16,617 nt of DNA. Origin: Acephala macrosclerotiorum. Taxonomy: Eukaryota; Ascomycota; Leotiomycetes; Helotiales; Mollisiaceae. The notes below the pieces were generated by a model, which saw only the letters and a program-made list of their open reading frames with translations, did no database searches and had not been told where the DNA came from. How positions within the stretch are numbered: the first letter of the stretch is position 1; each line of letters begins with the position of its first letter. Positions 1-9,700 of the stretch are shown here, one piece after another. The position numbers and the translations under genes were made by a program. The stretch is from assembly GCA_014904845.1 (NCBI GenBank), contig MU119838.1, positions 1 to 16,617 of the forward strand, read 5' to 3'.

Positions 1-270
1 CAAACTGTCCGAGACGAAGCTGGAATACGCCTTCATATCCATCCTCCACAATCCCCAGATTTGAACCCGATTGAAGGGTGTTGGTGTATCTTAAAAGAGC
101 GGATGCGCAAGAGACAGTGAGATACGCTAGACCAACTTAAAGAGGTTCTACAAGACGAATGGAGCAAGATCACAATGAAAGAAGTACGGGCCAGGATAGC
201 TGAGATGCCAAAGAGGTGTGAACAGGTCGCAAAGTTTGGTGGAAAGCCTCTTAAGAGTGATTTGTGGTAG
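1..270 (+). pseudogene. Tc1/mariner-family transposase, C-terminal fragment, disrupted
   Basis: Frame 1 is open from the window edge and encodes the end of a DDE-type transposase. The peptide HPPQSPDLNPIEGCW is the hallmark block of the Tc1/mariner superfamily, and the Glu of NPIE (residue 25 of the fragment) is the third catalytic acidic residue. A single in-frame TGA at 118-120 interrupts the frame. The same frame then continues with transposase-like sequence (DTLDQLKEVLQDEW and onward) to a TAG at 268-270, so the stop is a mutation within the coding region and not the natural end. The codon was probably CGA (Arg), which fits C-to-T change by repeat-induced mutation or deamination at a CpG. 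The two upstream catalytic Asp residues lie outside the window. I infer an inactive copy, though an intact relative elsewhere could still mobilise it. Confidence 0.85.
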
Positions 271-782
271 TTTAAAGAGTATATAGTGTATTTATGAGGT
301 TTTTCGCTTAATTTTGGTGTGTCACGAAATGCTGCACCCCCTGGTGGGCTTAAAATGACTTGATTGTGGACACTCTATCGCTCGAACGCCCTTCTCAACG
401 AGGAAAACAATGAAGGAATAACGTAATCAATGCCTTGACTTCAAAAACCAATTCATCTTCAAAAATCCCCTTGAGCAACCTTCTACGTTATGGCTCGTGA
501 GAAAGAAGACACGGCACTTGTTACGGTGAGATGAGACTACCGGCAGCATGTTCAGATCGGAGGATGCCTCTATGCGGTTGCTTTTAAGGTCGCCGAATCG
601 GCGAACTCTTTTGTGACCACCGAAAAGGAAACTTCTCAAGCTAAACCCAATTCCGTAGATGAAATGGTGAGTTAAACTTTCAAAATGCACTTATTTCATC
701 CTTCATCTCAGGTCAGTTCCGACTATTCTCCGCGACCATCGACTCATCAATCGACTTTTCTGTACCAAGTCTCAAGTTCAAC
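271..782. other. Non-coding: transposon tail and upstream region of the EthD-like gene
   Basis: No convincing gene is present. The first part (to about 350) is probably the untranslated tail and terminal repeat of the Tc1/mariner relic. The GC-rich stretch around 331-350 is followed by TA at 351-352, the dinucleotide that such elements duplicate on insertion, but the matching left end is outside the window, so the boundary is a guess. From about 360 to 782 the sequence is the likely promoter and 5' leader of the gene starting at 783. It contains the palindrome at 590-604. A minus-strand open frame at 690-427 has no recognisable motif and I treat it as chance. Confidence 0.5.
590..604. promoter_or_regulatory. 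Perfect 15-base palindrome upstream of the EthD-like gene
   Basis: The sequence is TCGCCGA-A-TCGGCGA: two 7-base arms that are exact reverse complements around one central base. Its core is CCG-N3-CGG, an inverted-triplet arrangement of the kind bound by fungal Zn2Cys6 transcription factor dimers. It lies about 180 bases before the ATG at 783, a plausible distance for an upstream activating site. I did not find the same CCG-N3-CGG core in the divergent promoter at 2984-3705, so a shared cluster regulator is not shown. The role is inferred. Confidence 0.35.
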
Positions 783-1326
783 ATGACAGCCACTCCGGCA
801 CGTTTGCTCAAGCTTTCGCTGGCCCACTACCGCAACCCAGAAGCTACGGAGGAGGAATGCCATCGCTTCCTCACTCAAAAACACATTCCCAGAGCGGTTG
901 CAATCCATGAGCGCCACGGGCTGGAGACGTACAGCTATGTATGCAAGCTCAACCACCTATGCCAAGTTCCTTGAACAAGACAGTCAATCTGACCAGACAA
1001 TTCTTTAGCACTTCTCCCCTAGCTCTACCCGACAAGTCTTGACGGATGCCTGCGCTGCCCTCCAGAATGGGTGGACCATCGATGACCACGACCTCACGGT
1101 GGAGTTCTATTTTCGCAAGATCGACGACTTAGTTGCCGTTGCGACGGATCCCGAGTTCGTTGCTCTGCAGACTGAAGAGGGCCCATACGTTACCAAGAAC
1201 GGCTGCGTTGCCACTCTTGGCTGGGTCGAGACGTACATTGAGAATAAAAAGGTGGTCAATATTAGTGAGGGGAAAACGCTGTATGCAGCGTTTGCGGAAT
1301 CCTCGGCTTTGAAGCTTGAATTGTAG
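783..1326 (+). CDS. EthD-like dimeric alpha-beta barrel protein (TpcK-type decarboxylase-like)
   Basis: Two exons, 783-938 and 1009-1326, encode 157 residues. The 70-base intron 939-1008 starts GTATGC, has a CTGAC branch site at 989-993, ends TTTAG and is phase 0. The join reads ETYSY then HFSPSSTRQVL, which restores a continuous EthD-like fold; without splicing the frame stops soon after. The N-terminal block LAHYRNPEATEEECHRF, the middle WTIDDHDLTVEFYF and the C-terminal ATLGWVETYIENKKVVNI match my memory of small fungal EthD-domain proteins of the TpcK type, some of which decarboxylate atrochrysone carboxylic acid in aromatic-polyketide pathways. The length is normal and there is no signal peptide or membrane segment, so it is probably cytosolic. 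It converges with the trans-enoyl reductase gene. Its presence beside a PKS-NRPS is unusual, so it could be a tailoring decarboxylase or cyclase for this pathway, or belong to a neighbouring cluster. The fold assignment is fairly sure; the reaction is not. Confidence 0.83.
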
Positions 1327-1774
1327 CGTAGTGGGTGGAATTCGAAGTTTGGTTAGGGGTAGTTTCACGGAAGATGCAGATGAATGGAATGGAAGGGAAT
1401 TGCATTGTACTCGTGTTTAAGTTTTAAATGCCCCGCCACATCTCGTATGAACCATAGACGAGCGAATACGAAGATTGCCAGCTTTGCCCGCCTCAAGAGG
1501 CTCCCGGACCACCCACACAATTGCTTTCAGACCTGCCGCGTCGCACTCCATTCCACTCCACTTCACCTCATCACTAACTACAACATTGCAGCAGCTCCGA
1601 CCATTTGTAACATAAAATCATTATTAATATAACTATTTGTTATTTTACCATCACGAATCGATATGTTTGTCAATCTTAATTGATTCTATCTATCATTTGA
1701 CCCCAAAGTTATAAAAGCAGTCGGCCAACGAGTACATTAGCCTATATCTAGAGAGAAGAGAACAGAACGACCAG
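1327..1774. other. Convergent 3' intergenic spacer
   Basis: This 448-base stretch lies between the stop codon of the EthD-like gene (+) and that of the trans-enoyl reductase gene (-), so it should hold the 3' ends of both transcripts. The part from about 1610 to 1700 is AT-rich and is the likeliest polyadenylation zone. I see no clean AATAAA assignable to either gene. A plus-strand open frame at 1384-1632 has low-complexity, unstructured content with no recognisable motif and is probably chance. Confidence 0.6.
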
Positions 1775-2983
1775 CTATGCCACCACACTGTATACCAGCT
1801 TCGATGCTTGGACGCCACCTTTCTTCAGCAGTGCAATGCCCTGCTCCACGCCAGCCAGTCCTTCTGCACTCCTCGTCACATCTGCTGGGTGTGGTTTCAA
1901 TTTACCCGCGGCCACGAGTCGATCGACCTTTGGGTGCCATTCCAGCCCAAATTCGTAATCCTCTGGAGTTGGTTCTCTGCGAAAGATACCCCCCAGTCCG
2001 ACAGCATCCCCAAGAACGGTGAAGGTCAGGATCCAATCCGCGTGAATCTCTGGCCGTGTCCGCTGCACTCTCTCCGGGAAGGGATCGAGCGACACATATT
2101 TTCCGCCTTTGCTACTCAATGCCTCGTAGCAAATTGTCATGCTCGTTGTCTTTGAAATGCAGTCCAGAGCATATCCAAGCTGATCATGGCTGTAGGTGCG
2201 GACATCTTCGCCACACGTCGAGGAATGGTAGTCGAATGCTGCGACGGCACCGAGGGAGACGACCAGATCAAAGTTGCGAGGGGAACATATCGCGATGGCA
2301 CGGTAGCCTGCAATGCGGAGAAGTTGAATCGCCATCGTCCCGGACGATGTCGCAGCACCATATACAAGCACTGGAGGTGATGATGGTGTCACCTTTCGCT
2401 CGGCGAAAGACAAACCCAAGTTCTTGAAGAGCGCTAGGCCTCCTGTTGAAGCGCCCATCCCAATGGTTGCGGCCGTTTCGAAAGACACTATACATAAATC
2501 AGTATGGGATTTGAAGTATGATTTGGGAGTCGAGGAGTTCAGGAGCCGAGTTCACAATGCTCGCGACGAGCTCGGTTCTGAATATCACCTTAATCATAGG
2601 ATAGAATTTCACGTACTGGAATCTGGGATGCGGAATAAGAGGTCTGCCTTGGCTGCGACATATTCGGCGAAGGATCCATTTGATGGCCGTTCGGGATTCG
2701 CTCCCATAATCCACCCACAAACTCGCGTGCCTTCTGCAAGAGGCCTTTGTGCCTTGGATCCAGGCGGACCCACGACTGTACCCGCAAAGTCACAGCCGCT
2801 AATAGCATTTGGTGTAGACGAGTATGCAAGTGTCTTCCAGTCCACCGGATTAATAGCTATAGCGTGCACTTTCACGAGTACTTCATTCTCTTCAAGCTTC
2901 GGGATTGCAACATCTATAACCAATTCCACCTTTCCAGCGGCCTTGGCCACTATCGCGGTCTGAGTTACTGCCGAGTGTGACAT
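1775..2983 (-). CDS. Trans-acting enoyl reductase (LovC-type, zinc-independent MDR family)
   Basis: On the minus strand, exon 1 is 2983-2617 and exon 2 is 2487-1775. Together they encode 359 residues, the usual size for LovC-type enoyl reductases. The 129-base intron starts GTACGT, ends TATAG and has a CTGAT branch-like site shortly before the acceptor. Splicing creates an ATG codon across the junction, giving PDS-M-SFETAATIG. The ATG at 2983-2981 is the only sensible start, since upstream in-frame sequence has no ATG. Seen motifs: NPVDWK (residues 45-50), GCDFAGTVVG (63-72) and the dinucleotide-binding YGAATSSGT (165-173), followed by GTMAIQLLRIAGY and CSPRNF. Enzymes of this family use NADPH to reduce enoyl-ACP intermediates held on a partner PKS whose own ER is dead. 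The divergent neighbour is exactly such a PKS-NRPS, so partnership is a strong inference. The binding loop reads TSSGT where TATGT is more usual, which I regard as a tolerable variation. Confidence 0.93.
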
Positions 2984-3281
2984 GATTTGTAGGAGGAATT
3001 TCAAGTAGAAGAAGAAGAACTTGCAGGCCAAGGACAGTGATAACGAAAAATCGTCTTGGAGTCGAGATCTTATAATACGCTACTTTTCAATCCTTCACCT
3101 TCATTATTGCTTTTAGCTTGTCTTGCTAGAAGGTATAGCGGGCACGAAGAGCTCGCAATTACGCTTCGGTGCGAGTGCTGACAGTTACCCGGTATCTTGT
3201 AGCTTTACGACCTAGCCTCCGAACGCAGTTTTCATATTCAACATAGATTTCCGAGGTGTTCGGTGACTGTTATCGGACTTG

Positions 3282-3297
3282 GGGGTTTTGAAACCCC
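3282..3297. promoter_or_regulatory. Palindrome GGGGTTT-TG-AAACCCC in the divergent promoter
   Basis: Two exact 7-base inverted arms surround a 2-base centre. It sits about 300 bases from the reductase start and 410 from the PKS-NRPS start, close to the middle of the shared promoter. Such symmetry fits a dimeric regulator binding site. The identity of any regulator is unknown, and chance is possible. Confidence 0.3.
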
Positions 3298-3477
3298 TGC
3301 TGGCACTACAATGGAGACATTTGTAGAGGTCTAAGCTCACCGAATTACCTGCCTTTGTCCCCACTCAGGTCCTCCGCTCTCTATCCCCCGCGACCCCCAC
3401 GTATTCCCGCAGTTGTGTGAAGTCACCGTGTTGCTCAAGGTAGCCGACTAGTTGCACCGTCTAGCAACCGCCTGCAT

Positions 3478-3545
3478 ATGTTTCAATGGCTAGCTTTGTT
3501 TGTTTAATTGCGGCTCCTCTGCTGCCATTTTCGTCTTGCATGTAA
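3478..3545 (+). promoter_or_regulatory. Overlapping short upstream open reading frames in the PKS-NRPS leader
   Basis: An ATG at 3478 opens a 9-codon frame ending in TAA at 3505-3507. A second ATG at 3486, in another frame, opens a 19-codon frame ending in TAA at 3543-3545; its last sense codon is itself ATG, so the minimal frame ATG-TAA at 3540-3545 is nested in it. If the transcript starts upstream of 3478 these could lower translation of the main gene. The transcript start is not known from the sequence. Confidence 0.3.
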
Positions 3546-3705
3546 AGGCATCCAAAGAGACCCTGCACTTGTTACTTCTATCCCCAAGTACCAAACACTT
3601 TTGTTCTCAAATTCTTGTTATCTGTCACAACCTTTGCTTTCAAAGCTCAATTTCGTACTTGATCTCGTGATTGTCAGAGATATTCACCTTCGAACACTCA
3701 GCACG

Positions 3706-6700
3706 ATGGTTGGGATTTCTTGGACTGGTGCCGAGCCTATCGCCATAGTAGGCAGTGCATGTCGATTCCCTGGTGGAGCAAGCTCCCCCTCGAAACTGTG
3801 GGAGCTCCTTCGCGAACCCCGTGATCTATCACGAAAGCCACCTTTGACTCGATACAATGCGGACGGCTTCTACCACGCCAACCCGGAGCATCACAGTACG
3901 TCCAACGCTACCCATTCTTACTTTATCGAAGAAGACTTCCGACATTTCGATGCGTCATTCTTCAATATTACCCCAAAAGAGGCCGAGGCCATTGATCCGC
4001 AACAGCGTCTGCTTCTGGAGACCGTCTACGAAGCAATGGAAAACGCTGGCTTGACCCTCAAAGGATTGGCCGGCTCCCAGACCTCTCACTATACTGGTCT
4101 TATGTGCAACGACTTTCATGATCTTCAGTTCCGGGACCCAGACTACTTGCCTCAGTACATCGCAACCGGGGCATCGCGAGCCATCATCTCGAACCGCGTC
4201 TCCTACTTTTTCGACTGGAAAGGCCCATCCATGACCATTGATACGGCTTGTTCATCTAGTCTAGTCGCCATCCATCAGGCAGTGCAGAGCTTAAGGATTG
4301 GGGAGAGCACGATCGCTTGTGCTTCAGGCGCCAACTTGCTCCTCGGTCCAGAGTACTACCAGGCTGAATCTAATTTGCACATGCTTTCACCATCCGGAAA
4401 GTCCCAGATGTGGGATGCAAATGCCGACGGCTATGCACGTGGTGAAGCCATCGGAGCAATTTTCCTCAAAACTCTCTCTAGAGCTTTGGCTGATGGTGAC
4501 CATATTGAAGCCATCATTCGTGAGACTGGTGTCAACTCAGATGGTCGTACCAAAGGCATTACTATGCCCAGCAGTGATGCCCAGCTCTGGCTCATTAGGG
4601 AGACGTACAGAAAGGCCGGACTAGACTTGTTGAAGCCGACCGAAAGATGTCAATACTTTGAAGCGCACGGTACTGGCACTCCAGCCGGTGATCCGATCGA
4701 GGCCTCAGCTATCAGCCAAGCTTTCTTCGGCCCAGACAGCGACCAAAACGACAGGCTTTTTGTTGGTTCCATCAAGACCGTGGTCGGTCACACCGAGGGA
4801 GCTGCAGGAATTGCAGGAGTCTTGAAAGTCGTTTTAGCGATGCAGAACGGCATTGTTCCCCCAAATCAACATCTTTACAACCTGAACCCATCAGTCAAAC
4901 CATTCTACCACCACCTGCAAATTCCTACAATTGCGACGCCTTGGCCTTCTCCTCCAGCCGGCACCCCGCTCCGTGCAAGTGTGAACTCCTTTGGTTTTGG
5001 GGGGACAAACAGCCACATCATTGTCGAGCTCTATGACCCTGTTATTCATGGCCCTGGAAAATATCCAGAACTTTCTCTGACCACTCGCCAACCTGCACCA
5101 ATTTCACCACTTCTCTTTTCTACACATGATGAGAAATCGTTGCCAGCGACACTCAAGGCCTATTCTGACTATTTGAAAAGCAATCAGTCAGTAAACCTAC
5201 GAGATCTAGCATGGACACTGCAGGCACGAAGGTCGGCCCTGTCTGTTAAAATTGCATTCTCCGGGCTGGATCGAGAAGATCTAATCAGGCAAATCGATAA
5301 GCAATTGGAAAGTGGAGCTGACATGGGATTCCGCACCAAGCTTCTCAATCCAGACCTTGGGCCTCGCATTTTGGGGGTTTTCACTGGCCAGGGCTCCCAA
5401 TGGGCTTCTATGGGGAAATCTTTGATTCTCGGATCGAAACTCTTCCGCGACACCATAGCACGATTAGAGCAGTCTCTGTCTGAGCTCCCTGAACCTCCAT
5501 CATGGTCGCTCACAGAGGAACTAATGGCCTCTGGTGAACGCTCTCGCCTTAGCGAGGCGAGTTTGTCCCAGCCTCTATGCACAGCTATCCAAATAGCAGC
5601 GGTCGATCTTCTTGCCGCTTCCGGTGTTTCCTTTCACGCGGTTGTTGGGCACTCGTCAGGAGAAATAGGCGCTGCTTATGTTGCTGGATATCTTACAGCC
5701 ACGGACGCTGTTCGAGTCGCTTATTATCGAGGCGTATTCGCCAGGCTCGCCCAAGGAGCGACTGGTAAGAAAGGAGGTATGTTGGCTGCAGGCCTCAGCA
5801 TTCGCGACGCAGATGTATTCTGTAACCAGCAACGCTTCAGAAACCGAATAGTTGTTGCTGCAAGTAATGCACCGTCGAGCGTTACGTTGTCTGGCGATAT
5901 TGATGCCATCAACGAAGCCAAAGATGCACTCGAAGCCCAGGGGAAGTTTGCTAGAGCCTTGAAAGTCGATACCGCATATCACAGTCCACACATGGACCCT
6001 TGCTCCGGGCCTTACCTTGCAGCCTTGGCAGCATGCCAGATTACGCCGAAAGTGCCAGACTCTCAAACTGTTTGGCTATCAAGCGTTCATAGCGACAATC
6101 ACAAGCCAACCGTGGAGGAACTCTCGGGTCCATACTGGCGAGACAACATGGTCCGCCCGGTCCTCTTTTCACAAGCTGTTGAGGCGTCTTGGAACGAGCA
6201 TGGGTCATTCGATGTCGGTCTGGAGGTTGGACCTCATGCTGCACTCAAAGGCCCTGCAACGCAGACAATCAAAGAGATTTCTGGAAACAGCAGACCTTAT
6301 CATGGCGTACTTGATCGCCAAAAAGACGACGTCGTTGCCTTCAGAGATGCTCTTGGCTTCTTGTGGTCTCAGCTCGGAGCGGACGCGGTCGACTTCGATG
6401 GTTATACCAAAGCAATGGATGGAGAAACCAAGATACAAAAGCCGCATCTAGTCAAAAATCTACCTAAGTATGCTTGGGACCATGCACAAATCCACTGGAG
6501 AGAAGGCCGGATGTCAAAGCAATATCGCCAGAGGCCAGCCTTCCATGAACTTTTGGGCGCCCGAGTTCCAGGTGATACCGATTACGAACCACGCTGGCGC
6601 AACCTACTCACATCTGTGGAGGTCCCATGGTTGCGGAACCATAGATTTCAGGGTCAGATAATTGTGCCTGCAGCTGCATACTGCATAATGGCTCTCGAAG

Positions 6701-9700
6701 CTGCGAAGACTCTTTCCAAAGACGCGCCTGTGGAGACTATCGAACTTCAAGATCTGGATCTGGAAAGCGCTATCACCTTGCAAGACGGCCACCCTGGTGC
6801 GGAAGTCCTCTTCTCCTTGAGAAATGCTGGATCCGCAAAGATTGATGGTCAAACCGTAATCTATGGAGAGTACAGTTGCTCTGCGGGACCTGCTGATGCT
6901 TCCGCCCCCGTCAAAAGAATATTCTCAGGAAAATTGGCAATATTTCTTGGTGAAGGCTCGGACTTGTCACTGCCACCGCGAGAGAAGACGGACGCAATTT
7001 TGTATCCTATGAATCTTGATCGTTTCTACTCATCGATGGACAACATTGGACTCAACTACACCGGCTCATTCAGAGGGTTGACTGCCGCCAACAGACGCAT
7101 GCACATGTGCACGGCGAAAATTTCACCTCCAACCGAAGCAGATGGATCGTTCCTCATCCATCCAATCACATTGGATGTCTCCTTTCAGGCCATCTTTGCG
7201 GCATACGCCTCACCAGATGATGGCTCATTGTGGACCTCCTTCCTTCCTAGAAATATTAGGCGACTTGTTTTCAATGTTCAAGAATGCCAAGCAAATGTGG
7301 AGGCCAGATCCAAGGTGAACATTGATGCCCGTATCACTCGCCAAACTATTGCAAGAGATGGCCAACTCCCAGCAATTTCCGGCGATGTTCATATCTACAA
7401 TGATGAAACAGGTCAATTGGAAATCCTAATTGAGGATCTGAGCATTCGCTCCTTTTCGGCCGGCAGAGAGGCTGAAGACCGCCAGCTGTATCTTGAAGAC
7501 AAGTGGGTAACAGATATCTCAAGCGAGGTAATTGTCGTCGATGATTGGAAGGATTCGCTTGAGGATCAAGCTCTCATCGAAGCAAGCGAGAGAGTTGCTC
7601 ACTTTTATCTCAGAGGTCTCACCAGCGAGGGCGTAACTACACATGTTGTTCCAGAATTCGCAAAGCTTATCGACTTCGCTCGTCATATTACCACCAGAGC
7701 GTCAAAGGCCGAAGATTCGACACAGAAGAAATGGCTGGGTGATACCGAGGACGACATTGAACGGATCATCAGCCAATTCCCAGACCAAATTGATCTCAAT
7801 CTTTTAAAGGCTGTTGGAGAGAGCCTCCCTACCTTGATCAGTGGCGAGGAACCTCTGGCTAAGAAGGATCATATTACTCACCTACTGGACCGGTTATTCC
7901 AAGACGGGGTCGGCTTTGCGCGTATAAATCGCCAACTTGTGCGAACTGTGAAGCAGGTTGCTCATAAGCATCCAAGGATGAATATCCTCGAGGTTGGAGG
8001 AGGCTCCGGAACCCGTACGAAGGATGTTCTTGAAGGGCTGGACGATGCATTTTCATCCTACACCTTTACAGACGTTTCCTCTGTTGCGTTACATCAAGCC
8101 GAGAAATTTTTGATCGAGTTCTCAAAAAGAACGGCATTTCGAATTCTTGATATTGGAAAAGATGTCGAAGAACAAGGATTTTCTGAAAATTCTTTCGATT
8201 TCGTCATTGCATCGAATTTCTTCTACTTCACCCGCTCCCTCGAACAGACGCTTGGAAATATCCGTCGCCTATTGAAGCCAGGCGGCTATCTCCTGATTAC
8301 CGAGGCTACTGGTGATCTTGTTCGATTTCCATTCATCATGTCAGGACTCCCTGGATGGTGGGAAGGTGATGATGAGAATCGTACCTTGGCCAGAACGACC
8401 CCATTGGTGAAGTGGGATAGCTTGCTGCGCAAAGCCGGGTTATCGGGCATCGATGCGGTCGTATATGATTCTCAGGATCGATCGAAACATACAACCTCTC
8501 TTATCCTTTCTCAGGCGACAGATGACCAGATTGAATTCCTCCGCCAACCGCTTCAATCACCCAAGGTGGCTTCCACCCTCTCGGGCCATCTTCTGATCGT
8601 CGGTGGCCGCAGCCTTGAGAGTTCGCGGTTGATTGGTAAGCTGTTGAAGCTTTTCGGACACTGGGCCGGTAAAATCACGACCGTGGACTCTTTTGAGAAG
8701 ATTGACCCCAAGACCCTTCATCGTTTCACTGCCGTGTTATCCTTGGAGGACCTTGATGTGCCTTTTATCAAAAGTTCAACTGCCCAAAGCTTTGCCAATT
8801 TGCAAGCCGTTTTTGAGCATGTTCGAATAATCCTTTGGATTGTTCGGGGATCGAGAGCAGATAATCCATATCACTCTGGGTCGGTCGGAATGTTACGTGT
8901 AGCGGCGGCTGAGGCTCCTCGAGTCCACCTCCAGGTGCTCGATATCGAAGACACAGACAAGGTGGAAGAGCCCATTGCTGAGTCCCTTTTACGCTTGATC
9001 CTGATAGTATCCAACAACTTGAGGGGTAGCAAAAGCTTAGTATGGACGAGTGAGCAAGAACTCGTCTTGGAACACGGCAAATACCTTCTTCCACGAGTCG
9101 TTCCAGTTCGGGAGCTCAATGATCGACTTAATTCTCTCCGAAGGGTTATCAAGAGAGATATCCCAGTGGCAGAGACTGCAGTCACGATCAAGGAACTCCA
9201 GTCGACTGCTACGGACAGGAAATATATCGCGATCAAAGGCCAGGACCTTAGCGGCTTTGTGGACTCTCCCGCAGATCACCGTGCTCTACAAATCAGCCAT
9301 TCATCACTGTTTTCCATCGAGGCCGCCAAGACCATTTTCCTCCACCTTGCCATAGGATCTGATTTGAAGACTGGCAAGCCGTATTTAACATTCATTCAGC
9401 AAAATTCTTCCCTCGTTTCTGTGCCTGCGTCCTGGACCGTCCCTCTTGGGGAAGATTGGGCCAATAATTATTCTCTCGAGTTGATCTTGACGTACTTAGT
9501 CGCAAAGAGCATCTTAGAGGCCGCCCCAGCCTTAGGTTCCGCAATACTGAATGAGCCAGATGACTTGCTTGCTCATGCTGTATCAAAGTTGGCTTCTGCT
9601 GCTGGGAAGCGTATTATCTTCACCACCAGAAAGGCTCGAGCCCCTGGAACTAACTTCAACATCCCCTGGCTACATCTCCACCCCAAAGCTTCAAAGAATA

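Larger units (their letters stand above)
2984..3705. promoter_or_regulatory. Divergent promoter region between trans-enoyl reductase and PKS-NRPS
   Basis: The 722 bases separate the two divergent start codons (2983 on minus, 3706 on plus), so a shared bidirectional control region is likely. Visible elements are a TATTATAAG-like AT-rich box read on the minus strand near 3069-3078, about 90 bases before the reductase ATG; the palindrome at 3282-3297; and a CCG/CGG-bearing stretch at 3250-3277, with TCCGA at 3250-3254 and its reverse complement TCGGA at 3273-3277. Short upstream open frames occur near the plus-strand gene. There is no convincing protein-coding gene here. Regulatory function is inferred from position only. 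Confidence 0.7.

Noticed and set aside
427..690. Possible minus-strand small gene in the left intergenic region
   Set aside because: No similarity to any family I know, no intron or promoter support, and it overlaps the likely promoter of the EthD-like gene.
1384..1632. Possible small gene on the plus strand
   Set aside because: No recognisable motif, lies in a convergent 3' spacer, and composition is not gene-like.
2984..3031. In-frame upstream extension of the trans-enoyl reductase (hydrophobic, Phe-rich)
   Set aside because: It starts with TTG, not ATG, and the hydrophobic stretch is a translated non-coding run. The family starts close to the ATG at 2983.
3508..3705. In-frame extension of the PKS-NRPS reading frame by 66 codons upstream of the chosen start
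   Set aside because: It begins with TTG, contains no ATG and shows no domain similarity; the ATG at 3706 has a good context and directly precedes the KS domain.
9037..9279. Numerous long open frames on the minus strand within the PKS-NRPS gene
   Set aside because: They overlap well-defined domains of the plus-strand gene and encode no recognisable motifs; they are shadows of the coding frame.
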